Shown here piece after piece: positions 1-13,500 of a stretch of DNA of 64,000 nucleotides. The notes under the pieces are model-generated. The model was not told where the DNA came from. It saw only the letters and a list, made by a program, of their open reading frames with translations, and searched no databases. Position numbers and translations under genes: made by a program. How positions within the stretch are numbered: position 1 is the first letter of the stretch; the number at the start of each line of letters is the position of its first letter. The stretch comes from Anaeramoeba flamelloides. Lineage: Eukaryota; Metamonada; Anaeramoebidae. The DNA lies in contig JANTQA010000045.1 in assembly GCA_027625915.1 (NCBI GenBank), forward strand, positions 1,364,001 to 1,428,000. Direction: 5' to 3'.

Positions 1-1089
1 ACGAGAAACAATAAACTTCATATAAGAGTCCATGATTATAAAAGAAACCCCTGAACAAACCATAAATTTCAAATTAAAAAAAAAAAGTTAAAAAAATTTT
101 TGGGCCCCATTCATTGGAACGTCTCGTGCAAAATTCTCAATTTCTTTAGGAAATTAAAATTATTGATAATAAGATTTTTTACTTGTAAATGCATGAATTT
201 TAAAAGAACATACAAAGCTTAACTTTTCTTAAGGTTTATTTCATTTTTCAAACATTTTTTTTTTCAAAGTATTGTTCAAAAAAAAATAAAAAAGAAAAGA
301 AGAAAAAAATAAAAAAAAAAAAAAAGCAACAAGCAAAAAACAAAATTTTACAAAATGAGAAAAAATGATTTTGATCTAAAAATTGAAAATTTTAGTTTGA
401 TAAGAGTTATGAATTAAACTCATAGAATGTCTTCCCTTTCTTCAATAAAACTGGGCCCCTTTGACTGAAAAAGAGTTTATATTGGCAAAAAATTCAATTA
501 AAAAAATGTGTAATAGAATCCCCTTTTTAAAAAATCAAAATTTAAACTAAAAATTACTGTGATCTTATTGTAAATTTCCAAAGTGGGTAAAATTTCTTTA
601 ATTTTTAATATAATTTGTTATCTTTAAGTAAACAATCAATTTAATCCCATTTAATCTAATTTATGATTATTTTGTAACCCCCTATAGTAGAAAATGTGAG
701 GATTTTGAAAGACACTTGAGATTAAAATAACTCATCTGAGAATTGTAAAAAAGAAAAAAATATCTTTAATATCAATAATACCCAAAAAATACACTTCAAA
801 ACTGATATTGTTGTTTTCAAAATTATAATTCACCAATATTTAAATTAAAATTTGTTCTCTTTCATTTGAGACTTTTTTCTAAAAATTTCTTAATTTTAAT
901 GTTGTTTTTTGGGATATCAATGGTAAATCACTTTTTGGTTGGTTTTTAATTGGGATTAGGTAATATAAATTCTTTATGTTTTTTTTTTCATTATAAAAAA
1001 AATATTTTTCACTAAATAACTTGACCCTTAATATATCTTTTTTTAGGAAACCTAGTTACAAAAAAAAACAATTCATTAGATACTCAAGA
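1..1089. other. AT-rich intergenic DNA
   Basis: No gene is visible. The stretch holds A and T runs and two GGGCCCC-containing patches (near 101-117 and 450-478). The second patch, followed by a TTGACTGAAAAAGAGTTTA-like string, resembles a segment at 36994-37022 inside a fold-back element, so part of this stretch is probably old repeat sequence. Confidence 0.4.
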
Positions 1090-2205
1090 TAAAAAAAAAT
1101 TATTCAGGGATCAGGAATCTACAACACCAATGCCAAAATTTGAATGTATTTTACTGATTAAGTTATCTACTTACACTTTTTTTGGAGAAGTCAAGTGTCA
1201 AAAAAAGCTGATAAAATCAGAAACCTAGAAAAGAATATTTTTTCAATGAGATCCCAATTTTTTTCCATTTTTTTCAGATTAAAAAAACATTTTAATTCAT
1301 TTTATTACTTACATTTAAAAATATTAATTACCTTTTTTATAACAATTTCTATCATTATTACAAAATACCAAGTCTTTTCTACCAGGAATACAAATAAAAG
1401 AAGTTTTTTTTACAAATTTGAGAAAATCATATTGGTTAACCAAAAAATTGATTTATTCGACATATTATGAAATATTTATATTTTCTTAAGAAAAATAACC
1501 ATAAAAATTAAAATTTTAAACTCCTTTACAATATTTTCCTTAGAAATTTGTTTTTTTTCACTAAGATAAAATTCGATTTTTTAAAATAAAATTTTCTTTC
1601 TGATATTTGAGAATTAGGTAATTTTATCCTCAAAATTCAAAATCAATTATTTTTTGACAAAAATGATTTAAATAGTTAGATCTTTTCTAGCAAATAAGAC
1701 CAAACGAATTTTTATATTTTTTTTTTGAATTTTTTAAAAAGTTTTGAATTAATTTTCATTTTTTTTAATTTCTTGAAAACAAGAAAATGATTTTTTAAAA
1801 AACTAAAAGAATAAAAATTATTTTGCTTAATAGATCAAAATTTCCTTTATATAATTTTGTTAAAATTCTATCAAAATTTCATTTATTTAATCATCTATAT
1901 CTCAATTAGTTTTATTTATCTAAGATTTATATTGAAATATTAACAATTAAAAATGAAAAATAAATAAATTTTTTTTCTTTCAAAATCAAGACTTTACAAC
2001 ATAAAACTAAAAATATGTGTTTATCTTTTTTCAAGAATAAATTAAATTTTATAAAAATAATATATTACTTTATTTTAGTTTTATATTGGTAAATATTTGA
2101 ATTTTGGATTTCAAAAAAAGATTCAAATTAATAAATTGTGTAGATGAGGTTAAATCATCCATTTTATAAGATTCTAAAATACAAAATAAATAACAAAAAC
2201 TATTT
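1090..2205 (+). repeat. Dispersed repeat family A, copy 1
   Basis: This roughly 1.1-kb segment resembles 11215-12290 and 46735-47890 in the same orientation. Shared landmarks in order are a GGGATCA/GGAATCA start followed by TCTACRACAAC, a TCTACTTACA string, a run around CATTTTATTWCTTACAT, AAGTCTTT, GGTTAACC, and near the end GAGGTTAAATCATCCATTT. The copy is eroded and has no long reading frame shared with the other two. The 91-codon frame at 1195-1470 does not survive in the others, so I do not call it a gene. It is likely a decayed non-autonomous transposable element. Confidence 0.6.
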
Positions 2206-2335
2206 TTCAAAGATCCCAGAAATGTTTTTTTTTTGATTATTTAAAAAATTATTACCCACTTAAAACCAAAAAATTAATACTAGTAGTGGAGTGTAAGACT
2301 TATTAATTTGGATCTTATCTGCTGGATCTTGGGTT

Positions 2336-2385
2336 TTATTGATATTTGAATAATAAATGGGAAAAAAATTCACTTCACTTCACTT
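2336..2385 (+). repeat. Solo end of fold-back family I
   Basis: The string TATTTGAATAATAAATGGG followed by a TTCACTTCACTTC patch matches the arm ends of inverted repeats at 36635-36680/36745-36795 and 62737-62790/63255-63310. Here only one arm is visible. Confidence 0.4.
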
Positions 2386-3267
2386 CGATTATTTTACAAA
2401 CTGAGTTTTTCATGGAAATAAATGAATTATCATTTGTTATCTTTATTTATTTTTTTGGACCTTTTTTAAACAACATGTTCTAGGTAAAATAGGAAATCAA
2501 AATAAAAATCGGATCAAGAATTTAAAAAAGATAGAAGTTGAAATTTTACCGTTTTTTAAAATTTCCAATAACTTCAATAGAAAAAAATTTCAAAAAAGTA
2601 AATTATTAAAGAATAAGCTATGATCAACTTGGTTATTTTTTTGACAAATAAAGTAACTATTGATCTTTTGGTTTCAATTTCTCAATATCCCATGATACTT
2701 GAAAAAAGCTCTTTTCAGTTATTTACTCTTACATATATAATAATCCAAAAAGGGAAAAAGTACCAACCTCTTTAAGAAAATTTCAGATCGAAATTATAAT
2801 CTGAAAATTAACATAAAAAATATTATTTAGCCAATTTGTTGATTGCGAAAAAAGGTTACTGACAGATCCAAAGCCATCTGAAAAAATTTAATCAATTCAC
2901 TTTTTTCTAATTATACTACTCTCTCTTTCAGAACAACTCTATTACAAAAAAGATTTCAAAAATAATTTAATTATATAAAGCTTCTTCACATTCAAACCCA
3001 AAAAATATGTCTACAGTGATGACGAACAAAATGGAAAAAAAAAGAAACAAAGTAAAAAAATCGAAACTTTATTTTAACTTTGTTGATAAATGTGAATTAT
3101 TTTTTTTTTTCATTTTTTATCTTTAACTTTAATTTTTTTTTGACCGATTAAACAATTTATTCTTTCTAATTAAAAAAAATTGACAAACAATAAAATATTC
3201 CTTAAATAAAGAAACAAAAAAAAAAAGGACTAATCCCTTTTAAAAACAAACTTATTCGGTCCAAAAA

Positions 3268-3800
3268 ATGAGCGAACTTTTTAAGACTTGTAAGCCATTA
3301 GAAAAATTATGTTCAAAAAGTAAAATTGATCCTGAAGATTCCTTTTGGGAAGAAGAATTAGGAAATTTGTTTGAAATAGCACTGCCAACAATTTCAGAAC
3401 CAGAATTATGGACTAGCATCCGAAGAGAGCAGTATGTGTGTATTTCAAACAACAACCCAGAAACACATAACCTTTCAAATTTACTTCTTTTTGTTCATAA
3501 CAAAATCCAGAATTTGACAAACAATTTTAATCAAGAAAAAAAAAATAATACAGCAGTCTTAAAGATCGTTAATTTGCTTTGCCTTACAAGACTTTTGTCA
3601 GGAATCATTTTTGAAAAAGACACCCTCTCAGTAAGTAATTTGCACAAGGAGAGCGATTTGTTTTCACCAAGTCAAACAAACTCATACGACAACCAATTTG
3701 AAAAGAACAAAAAATCAAAGTCCCAACCAAACACACCCTTAAAAAAACAAAGGAAAAACAAAAACAAATTGAAAGGATCAAATTCAACAAACACAACACC

Positions 3801-3841
<41 letters not shown>

Positions 3842-4524
3842 AAAAGAAAAAGGAAAAGAGATTAAAAAAGAAACAGAATCAGGAACAGGGAAATCAAACG
3901 AAAGTGAAAATGAAGACAAAATCCTAAACGAAAACGAAAACGAAAACGAAAATTCAACAGAAAATGAAAAAAAAGAAAAAGAAAAAGAAAAAGAAAAAGA
4001 AAAAGAAAAAGGAAAAGGTAAGGAAAAAAAAAAAAAAAAAAAAAGAAAAAAGAAAAAAAACAAGAAATTGGAAGATCTTGATGAATTAAACAGCCAAATG
4101 GACAATTTAATTTTAGAAAAACAAACAAAATCAAACTTGGCCTTTAAGAAACATTTTATTTCAAAAACAAAAGAATTCGAAGAAATAGACACCTCAGCAT
4201 TATTCCTTGGATCACTGATTGACTTTTTAATAAGCCCAAGAGAAATATCTGAGCACGAAGACTATGTTATTGTCCGTGAAGTTATTTCTGTGTTAATTAG
4301 TTTTATCGCCTCACCATTATTTACTCTTTCTCAAAATTTACAAGAGGATCATTCTATTGATGATATCCCACTTGAAATTTGTTTGAAATCAAATCTATTT
4401 CTTCGTTTTTTTGCAAATTTGAATGAAAAAAAATCGAAAAAGATTTCTGCTATTTTAATTGAATACTCGATTAAAAATGTGCCTATACCAAACCCCCCGT
4501 CAAGTGAATGGTCTTCAAAGTCTG
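3268..4524 (+). CDS. DYM: Dymeclin exon 1
   Basis: The ATG at 3268 precedes the first conserved block by about 20 codons, as in animal dymeclin. The frame is open to the A run, then continues shifted through a KEKEKG/NENENEN low-complexity stretch into conserved helices (ALFLGSLIDFLISPRE, VREVISVLISFIASPLF). The exon ends at TCTG|GTAAAT, so the next codon completes as Gly, matching the dymeclin GGG motif. Confidence 0.85.
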
Positions 4525-7500
4525 GTAAATACATTTCTTTTTCTTTTTCTTTTTTTACTTTGATTCCACCCTTTTTATCATTCTATTTTTATTATCTTTT
4601 TGAAGGGTTACCCCCTATTTCTATTTCTATTTCTTTTTCTATTTCTATTTCTACTTCTATTTCTATTTTGATTTTGATTTTGATTTCTAATTCCTTTTCT
4701 TAAATTTTTACTGTAAGAACTTGAGTGTGTAGAAAAACAAAATTATTGGAATTACTGTCAAACCTAAAAGACTGAAAATTTCAACAAAATAAGAAATTTC
4801 ATTTTATGATCAATTTAAAATATATGTAAAAATTCGAACATTTATTTTAATTTTACAGACAAATATATAAATTATCGAATAACTCTTAACCGTTCTAATT
4901 GGGATACCGATTAAATATTCTACATTTACCAGTGGGTATAAATTGATACATTTAGAATATTTAATCAAAATCCCAATTCAAATGGTTAATGATTATCCCT
5001 AATTTATCCACATTAGGTGATTTTCAGAAAAAATAGCTTTTTTGCCAAAATTATCATTTTTTTGATATTATTATTATTATTATTTTAAAATTTCCTTTTC
5101 TCAAAACCCTTTTTTACAAAATCAATTTTCTAGATATTCTTTCAATAGATTCGATGTTAATCTTTCTCATTAAATCTCTTATGATTGCTAAAAACATTTA
5201 AAGAATATAAAAAATTTAAAAAAATTAATTTAAAATTGTTCATAAAACTTTTAATTGTCGAGATATTTTTATCTATAATTTTAACAATAATCAAAATGAG
5301 ATTGTTCTCATTTCTTATTTAGAAATTAGTTAATAGGTTCATTGAAATAATAATGCTCCATTAAAGCAAGTGAAATCCATTTTTTTGCTGTTTCATTGTG
5401 TCAAATTAATCGAAAAAAATACACTATTTATCAAACCAAAACTACTTAAAAACTTTAAAGAAAAAAAAAAGTTTTTTATTTTTTTTGTCAAAATCCAATT
5501 TAATTATTGAATAAATGAGCAAAGTAATTTTAATTGTATTTTATTTTTGAGAGTTTTTTCTTTGATAAGTTGGAGTCAATATATCAACATTTAATATAAA
5601 ATCATTTTTCCTATTTCCAACTTCTAAAATTGTAATTAATTATATTTTTATTTGAAATTGTTTTACATTTTTTATATTATTCTTTTTTCTTATCTTTTTC
5701 TTTTGTCTTATCAAAAAGAAAATTAGTATAATTGAATGCATAAACTATTCATCAAAAACAAGTTAAATAAGTTTTACAAAAAAATGAAACATATAATATT
5801 CTAAAATGACCTTACATTAAACAACTTATTTACATTTTTTTTTTTTTCAAGAATTCCCTTTTTTTATTAAATCATAACAATAAAAAAAACTTCCAATTCA
5901 TCGAATTTTTTTAATCAGTTGAAGATTCAACTTTCAATACATAAAAATGAAAAAGTTAATCGATTTTTTCAAATAGTAACCGAATTGTAAAAAAAATTTG
6001 AAAGATCAACCCATATGTGCTCTTGTGAACTTGTCAAAAAAAAAAACTTTGTTTCAAAAAAATTTTATAAGGTGAAAAAATGAAAAACAGAATTGTTAAA
6101 ATCCTATTATTTGGATTCTGAATGGCCAATTTTTTTTAATAGCGATTTTATCATTTCAATAAATTAATTTTTTTTTTTTTTTTTTACTTTTTGCAGAAAA
6201 TCTCGCAAGGTATGTTTATCTGTAAAATTGTAATGTTTGTTCGAATTTTTCATAATTTTTTCAATTAATAAAAAAAAATTGATTAAAGTAGTGAAAAAAA
6301 TACCTAACATGAAAAAAATACCTGACAAGATTTTTAATTGGGAATATTAGGTAAATTGATGTGTAATTTCTTTTATTTAAAATCAAATCCTTTTTTTTTA
6401 AGAATCAAACTTTTAAAATTATAACACACCCACTTATTAGATTGATAGTTAATCAAATTGCAATTTGTTCAAAACACCACTATTGAATCAATCAAAAAAC
6501 AATGAAATAAAAAATATCATTTTCCAAACACTGGTAAACCACCATAAAACCCGATTGTTTTGCAAAAAAAGTTAGATCTACTTAGGCTATCGAACAATTA
6601 CTTGAGTATTCTATCGAAACCCTACTTTAATGAACTTTAGATAGGTCTATTACTAGGCTCATAAAAATTTTGGTTCTTTTTATAAGAAAGATTTGATTGA
6701 AAAGAAATGTAATTACTCAACAATTTTACTAATATTCACAATTAAAAAACTTGCCCGAGATTTTTTTCCTGTCCGGTATTTTTTTCCCTACTATATACTT
6801 GTTTTTAAAAATTACAAAAAATTTGGATAAAACGATTTGATAAAGTTAAAATTGATAATATGATAGGATAAAAATGATTTTTTAAACAATCAAATATGGT
6901 TATAATTTTTTCGTTTTATTTGAAATTTACAACAGTTCTCTCATAAAAGATTTTAAATTCAGATCAATGAAAAAAATCTTCATGGATAAACAATTCTTTG
7001 AAAACAAAAAAGTTTCAGGTTGATTTAAATTTTAAACAATGATTTACTTTGATCTATAAAGTAATAGAAATGTAAAATGTGACATTTTTTGGTTTCTATT
7101 GAAACCTTCTAAATGAGTTTTTAAAGAAAACAAGAAACAAAAAGAATAAAAAATAAAAATAGAAATATGTGGTTTTCGACAATTGACTTTCTATTTTTTT
7201 AAGAAATTATTTTTCAGGATTTATGCTTCAATTTGAAAATTAAATTAATTTATCAAGAGTTAAACTCTTATTGAGCCTGGCTAATAGTTTAAAATTTCTG
7301 ATCATTCAAAATTGGTTTATGTGATTTCTGTGATTATCTGTAATTTCTGTTATTTTTGTGATTTCTTGAAATATCTAAATTTTCAAAGAAAAAGGGTTGA
7401 ATCCTATTTTATACTTTTAAAAAAATTGAGAAACTGTACAATATTTTGAAATATAAGAATGGGATGGAAATAAGTTTTTTTAGTTCTAATGACCTTTTAA

Positions 7501-10500
7501 TGTTTTTGAAAATAAATAAAAAAGGATTAAATTTATTTTATAAGTTCGAGTGTTTTTTTTTCACAAAATTGACATTCAAGGCAATTAACACACCTTTTCA
7601 ATTATTTTCTCTGTTTCGATTTTTAAAAACAAATTTGAATGAATTATCAGAGTGCTTTCAACATTTTGCTTTTTACTTTCTAGCTCCTTTCGGAATTCTT
7701 CAAGAAAATTACAATTTACTTTTCAGATTTAACACTTTCTCCAGAAAGGGGGCAAAACGTTTTCAGGAAACAAGAAAAAATGTTAGTGTAAATGTTTGTA
7801 ATTTTGAGCTCTTTGATCTGAAATTCAAAGAGATACTTCTCGAGGAATTGAATAAAAAATATAACAAATTACATTTTTGAACATTTTAGAGGAAATTATT
7901 TTTTTCGATTTCAACCTTTATTCTTAAATCCATTAAATTAAACAACAACACGAAAAACAAATTATTAATGGGAAACAAACCAAACTGTAAAGGATAAAGA
8001 AAGATCCCAAATCTTAAAAAACAATCTTAAAACAGTTAAAACTGTTGATTATCAATCTATAAGTAATGGTGTTTGCAGACAGGGCATACCAAGATGTAAA
8101 TGCTTGCATTTTTGAACAAAATTATTTTTCTTGCAAGTGATTTGTGTTGTTTTTTTTTTCTTCTTAAAATGTTAATTCCTAACACAAAATGATTTTTGGA
8201 TCAATGGTTCAGAAAACAATTTGCAATGATGATTTTTTGTTTAAATTTGTTAAAGATAAAAGTTTTGTTAAACAGTAATAATTTTAAGGGTTAAAAGATC
8301 TTAATCTGCAAAACCCAATACAACCTTGTTATTATTGTTGATAATGTTTAAAAAGAAATTCTACACTTTAATTGATTATGCGATAAATATGATTCCCATT
8401 ATCACAAATCGGCTTGATCCTGTTCTTTTTTTTGAAAACTCAATTTCTTGAAAAAAAGAAATATGATAAAAAAATATTTTTTTATTATTTTGGACTTTTT
8501 TCATTTGAACTTTTTCTCAATGTTCTGATTTAATCATCTTGATTTACCAGTGGTTAAATAGTTGATAGTTAGTTAAATTTTCCCAAAATTGTGGGGGCAA
8601 ACAATTTTATGCAAAATGCGACAATCCTGTCCTGAATGACATATTTAATTAAATTATATTATTTTTAAAAACAATAACAAATGAACCAAATACATAAAAA
8701 ATTAAAAGAATTATTTTTTATTTAAATTCCACCATTCTCAAAATCCCATTGATTTTTATTATACCCATTTTATAATGAATTTTTTATTTGTCTGAAAATA
8801 TTAAATTATGAATAATATGTAATAATTAATTAAACTCTGTTATATCTTTTAATATATATCTATATTATTTTTTTGTATAATAATTATCATTATATTCTTA
8901 TTAGGTGGTTCATTTTTAAGAGCGTTTAAAAAAAAACGTGGTCACAGCAACAGTGCAAAAACGACGCAATTGCCACTAGCAAGTATTTCACTATTTTTAT
9001 CATTATTACAAATCTTTTCTCCAATGGCAACCGAATTTAAAACAGACCTTTTAGAATCAGAACAGTCTCAGAACCCTTATAGGCTATATTTAACTAATTC
9101 AAAAAACAGTACAAGTCAAGGAATGATTGCAAATTTGAAAAAAATAAATTTTGAACAAATAATTGAATTTTTACAAAGAGAAGACCCAATAAACGAAATT
9201 TCCTTATTTTTTGTTTATCATTTACTCGAAAGAAATGCAAATTTTGTCGAATATTTCATTCAACATAAAAATTTATCAAATTTTGTAATGATTTTTTTAG
9301 AAAAAATTTATCAATTAATATATAAAGAAATTGATTCAAAATCAGATGAAAAAAATGTCAACTATGACGGCTTGATGTATTTATTATTATCAATTTTATT
9401 AATCCTTTCTCAAAATAAAAATTTCTGTAATAATGCTTTTCAGCATTCCATTGAGTCAGTCAGTTGGTATAAAAAAAATCCTTTAGTCGATGAAAAAATA
9501 GGAAATATTATCATACTCATAGTTAGTGAAATAATTTCAATTTATTTACCAACACTATCGGATACAAGCAAATTAAACCTTTGTTTTGGTATTATTAGTA
9601 ATTTGTCAACCTCTTTTAAGTAAGTTTTTATTTTTATTTTTTTTTTTTTTATTTAATAAATTTATTAATTTTCTTGAAATTTTTAGAATTAAATAATATT
9701 TTTTTTTCAATTATTTACAGTATAAACAACAAACTGTTTATTATTAAAACAATTATTTGATAATATCTATTTTTTTTTTTTGTATTAGAATTATTAATTT
9801 TATTAATTTGTTCTATTTGTTTGAAAATATTTAAAAAATTGAGAAATAATAGTGAAAACCTATTGATATTTTTTTAATCTTTGTGTTGTTAATGACTCAC
9901 TGAAATAATTAAGATTGGGTTATTAATTATTGATTATAAATAATCAAAATAAAAAGTATTTATTTCTACAAGTTTATAAGTTGAATTTCCCAGGTTTTAA
10001 AAAAGTATTTTGAGAGAATTTTTAATTTAATGGCTTTGTTATTTTTCTCAGATATTGTTAAAACAAAATAAAAAAATTGATTCTAAATCTGTTCTTTGAA
10101 AATAAAAATATTTTTTTTCAAGTTTAAAATAATTATTGTAATTTTTTTGAAATAAAGTAGATTTTTTATACTGGGTTATTCAAAAACTTAATTGTTTCAT
10201 TTTTCTGTATATTTTTGTACACTTTCCTTGGCAGCAATAAGATTTCAACCGAACAAAGAAAAAACTTTTTTTAAATAATTTGGAAATATGTTGAATTTTA
10301 AACTTTTCTAAAATGAGAAAAAATGGATCAAAATTTTAAAAACAATAATTAATTACGGAAAATAGTAAGAAAGTAAGTTTGGTATTATAATAATCATATT
10401 TTTACTCTATTTTCCAATTTCAAGATGTTGTAAAAATTTTTTGAATTTGCTATTATATTAAAAAGAATATTTTTTTTTCATTTTTTTCCATATTTACCCT

Positions 10501-13500
10501 GGCTGAATCTTCTTTATATTGGGAAGAAGAGTTACAAAGGAAAAAGATCAAGTGGTTATTTGCTAATAATGTGGCACTGAAACACCAAAGTATGAGTAAC
10601 TTGGAAATAAAAAACTAAAAAGAAAAGGCAAAAAAAAAAAATGACCAAAGGTTTAAAGCAAATATGATCAAAAAGAAAAAAAAGAAATTAAAACAATTAA
10701 ATAACTGATCCTCCCAAATGAACATTCATGATCAATTATCAAATCAAATTATTAAATCAACCAAAAGTATCCTGGTTGTGGTTTTGGGAGTACTTAATTA
10801 AAAGATAGCATTGGTTGTTTTTTTTTTTTTGATTTTTTACCAATTGCTTCTTATAAACCCTTTTTAAAATTCTTTATTTTCTTTTTCATTTTTTCTTTTT
10901 CAATTTTTTGCTTTTCAATTTTTTGCTTTTGCTTTTTAAACAGAAAAAAATTTGGGTGTGTCTTTCTCTTGAACAATCGTGGAATTTATGATTTTACGCT
11001 TAAATTACCTTTGAGGGAATTTCAGTAAAAGTACTTTTAGAGTGTAATTTACACTTCTTCCATCAATAATAGAATATTTTTTTTTAAAGTTACTGAAACC
11101 TGAAATATTTGTAAAAATATTAAAAAAATCATGATAATATACAAATGTACAATAATAAAAAAAAAAATATACAAAATTGAGTAAAAATTTTGTTTTTAAT
11201 TTATTCTAAAAAAAAATGACTTAAGGAATCAGTCATCTACGACAACAAGGTAAAATTTTAAAATATGTTATTGAAGATATTCTCTACTTACAAATTTTGT
11301 AGATCCCAAGTGTCAAAAAATTCTGATCGACTAAGAAATTCATAAAAGAAAATTAGTTTAGTGAGATCGAATATTTTTTTTTCCATTTTTTCTGAAAAAG
11401 AAAACTATTAAATTCATTTTATTTCTCACATTATAACAAGTTTTTATCCCGTTTATTGTCATTTTGATCATTATTATACTATAACAAGTCTTTGTTGCCA
11501 GTAATATTAATATAAAGATTTTTTTTCTTTTTTTAAGATAAAACTTTTGGTTAACCAAAAAAAATGATATATTCAACGGATTAAAAAATAATTGTATTTT
11601 TTGAAGAAGGGTAGTTATAAAAATCAAAGTTTTACAGTCATTTAAAAATTTTACCAAGAAACTTTGTTTTTTTTTTACGATGTAATTCAATTTTTCAAAA
11701 TAAAATTTTCTTCAAGATATTTGGGAATATATTATTTTATCCTCAAAATTCAAAATCAATTTTTTTCAGACAAAAATGAATTGAATTGTTATAAGGATTC
11801 TTGTGAATAAGACCAAACAATTTGTTAAAAAAATTTTTTTGTATTTTTTTTTTATTTTTTGAAAATTAGAAAAGAACTTTTCCAAAACATTAAAGAAAAA
11901 AAATTTTTTGCTTAATAGATCTCAATTTAATTGATAAACTTTTAGTTAGGCTTCGACCAAATATTCATTTATTGAATAACCTATATCGCAATTAGTTTTG
12001 TTGGATAAGATTTAAATTGGAATATTAATCAAAGAAAAAGAAACCAAATAAAAAATTTGCTTTTGAAATCAATACTTGCAAACATAAAAACGAAAAATAT
12101 GTTTTGCCATTTTCAAGAATTAACTTAATTCTTAAACAAAATAATAGGTTACTTTTTTTCGTTTTATATTGGAAACATGCAGATTTTGAATTTCAAAAAA
12201 GAAACTCAAATCAATAAATTGTTTAAGTGAGGTTAACTCATCCATTTCATAAGTCGAAACACAAATTACAAAAAAAAATTTTTCAAGATCTTGACAAGAT
12301 TTCATTTTATTTTCAAAAATGACTACTCCCTTAAAAAAATAATGAAATTTTTTATAAAGATATTTCCAAAAATGTGTAGAATTTTTTTTTTAAATTTCAT
12401 AATTTTTTCAAAAGTCTTTTTAATTAGTAAAATGGTAATATACAATTAAGAGGGTTTGTACTGGTTGAATAAGTACCTATTTCATTTATTTCAAAATAAA
12501 TTCAAAATATTTCAAAAAATGAAAAAAAAAAAAAAAAAAACAATTTTTTTATATCAAAAACGAGGTATGACTATTTTCAATAAGAAAATGGAAATACAGA
12601 AAGGGTACAAATAATTTTTTAAACAATAAAATATAGTTTTATGTTTTCAATTCTATTTAACAATTTTGTCTGGATTAATCCTCTGAGGAAAACAATTTTT
12701 TACGATCAAAAAGAAAAAGATACAACCAATTTAGACCCCTGAAAAATTTTCATATAAAATCGAGATCAAGCATTTTAATATCTTTTATTTATGTAATACA
12801 ATACTAAGAAAAAACTGGATTATTATCAAGAATCAATTTCTGATGAATAACAATTTTCGATATTTAAATACTTTTTTGAAGATTGAGTTTAATAAATATA
12901 TTTTAAAATAAATTTGACCTGCTTTTTGAGGAAATAACTTATGTTAAAACGTTTATTTTTTTCTTGATTTTTTCGAAATACTTTTTCAAAAGAATGAAAC
13001 AGTAAAAAGAAAAAGAAAAAAATAATAGAAGGATTCATCATAATTTTGAAAATTGAAAATTCTTTTCATAAGTCATATGGTATCTCAGAAAGGTTATTTT
13101 ACTTTTTTATTGAATGAATGAGGATCCGAAACTCAGTTTTTTTTTTTTATTTGAATATTTAAAAAAATAAATAAAATATTTTTCAAAAACAAATAATAAA
13201 AATGTTATTGATTTCTTAATATTTCTTAAAATAATATATTTCCATCGATTTAAAAGAAAAACATTAAATTAAAAAAATAACACTTTTGAGGAAAGCAATA
13301 AAAAGAGAAAAATCTTGAATGTAACTCGCTTCTGTGATTTCTGGGGTTGAAAAAATAAAATATAACTATTGATGAAATATAGAGGAACAAATTTGATCAA
13401 AGTTAATTTCATGCAGAGGGTTTAATTTGATTGTTTAAAGGGAAATTGTATATTGTAGAATTTAAAATTTCAACAAAAAATCCTATTTATTTTTCTACGG

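Larger units (their letters stand above)
4525..8904 (+). other. Dymeclin intron 1 (4,380 nt)
   Basis: Bounded by G|GTAAAT and TATTAG|GTGG, and in phase with both exons. It contains a hairpin element near its 5' end (4870-5008), a copy of repeat family L (5850-6185) and an unexplained 144-codon open frame (7446-7880). The rest is AT-rich with no recognisable gene. Confidence 0.85.

Noticed and set aside
1195..1470. 91-codon plus-strand frame
   Set aside because: Lies in repeat A; the frame is not kept in the other two copies and its length is within chance.
3605..4192. 195-codon minus-strand frame rich in Phe and Ser
   Set aside because: It is the complement of the Lys/Glu-rich dymeclin exon 1; its length comes from A and AAAAAG runs.
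11358..11690. 110-codon minus-strand frame
   Set aside because: Antisense to repeat A copy 2; not preserved in copies 1 or 3.
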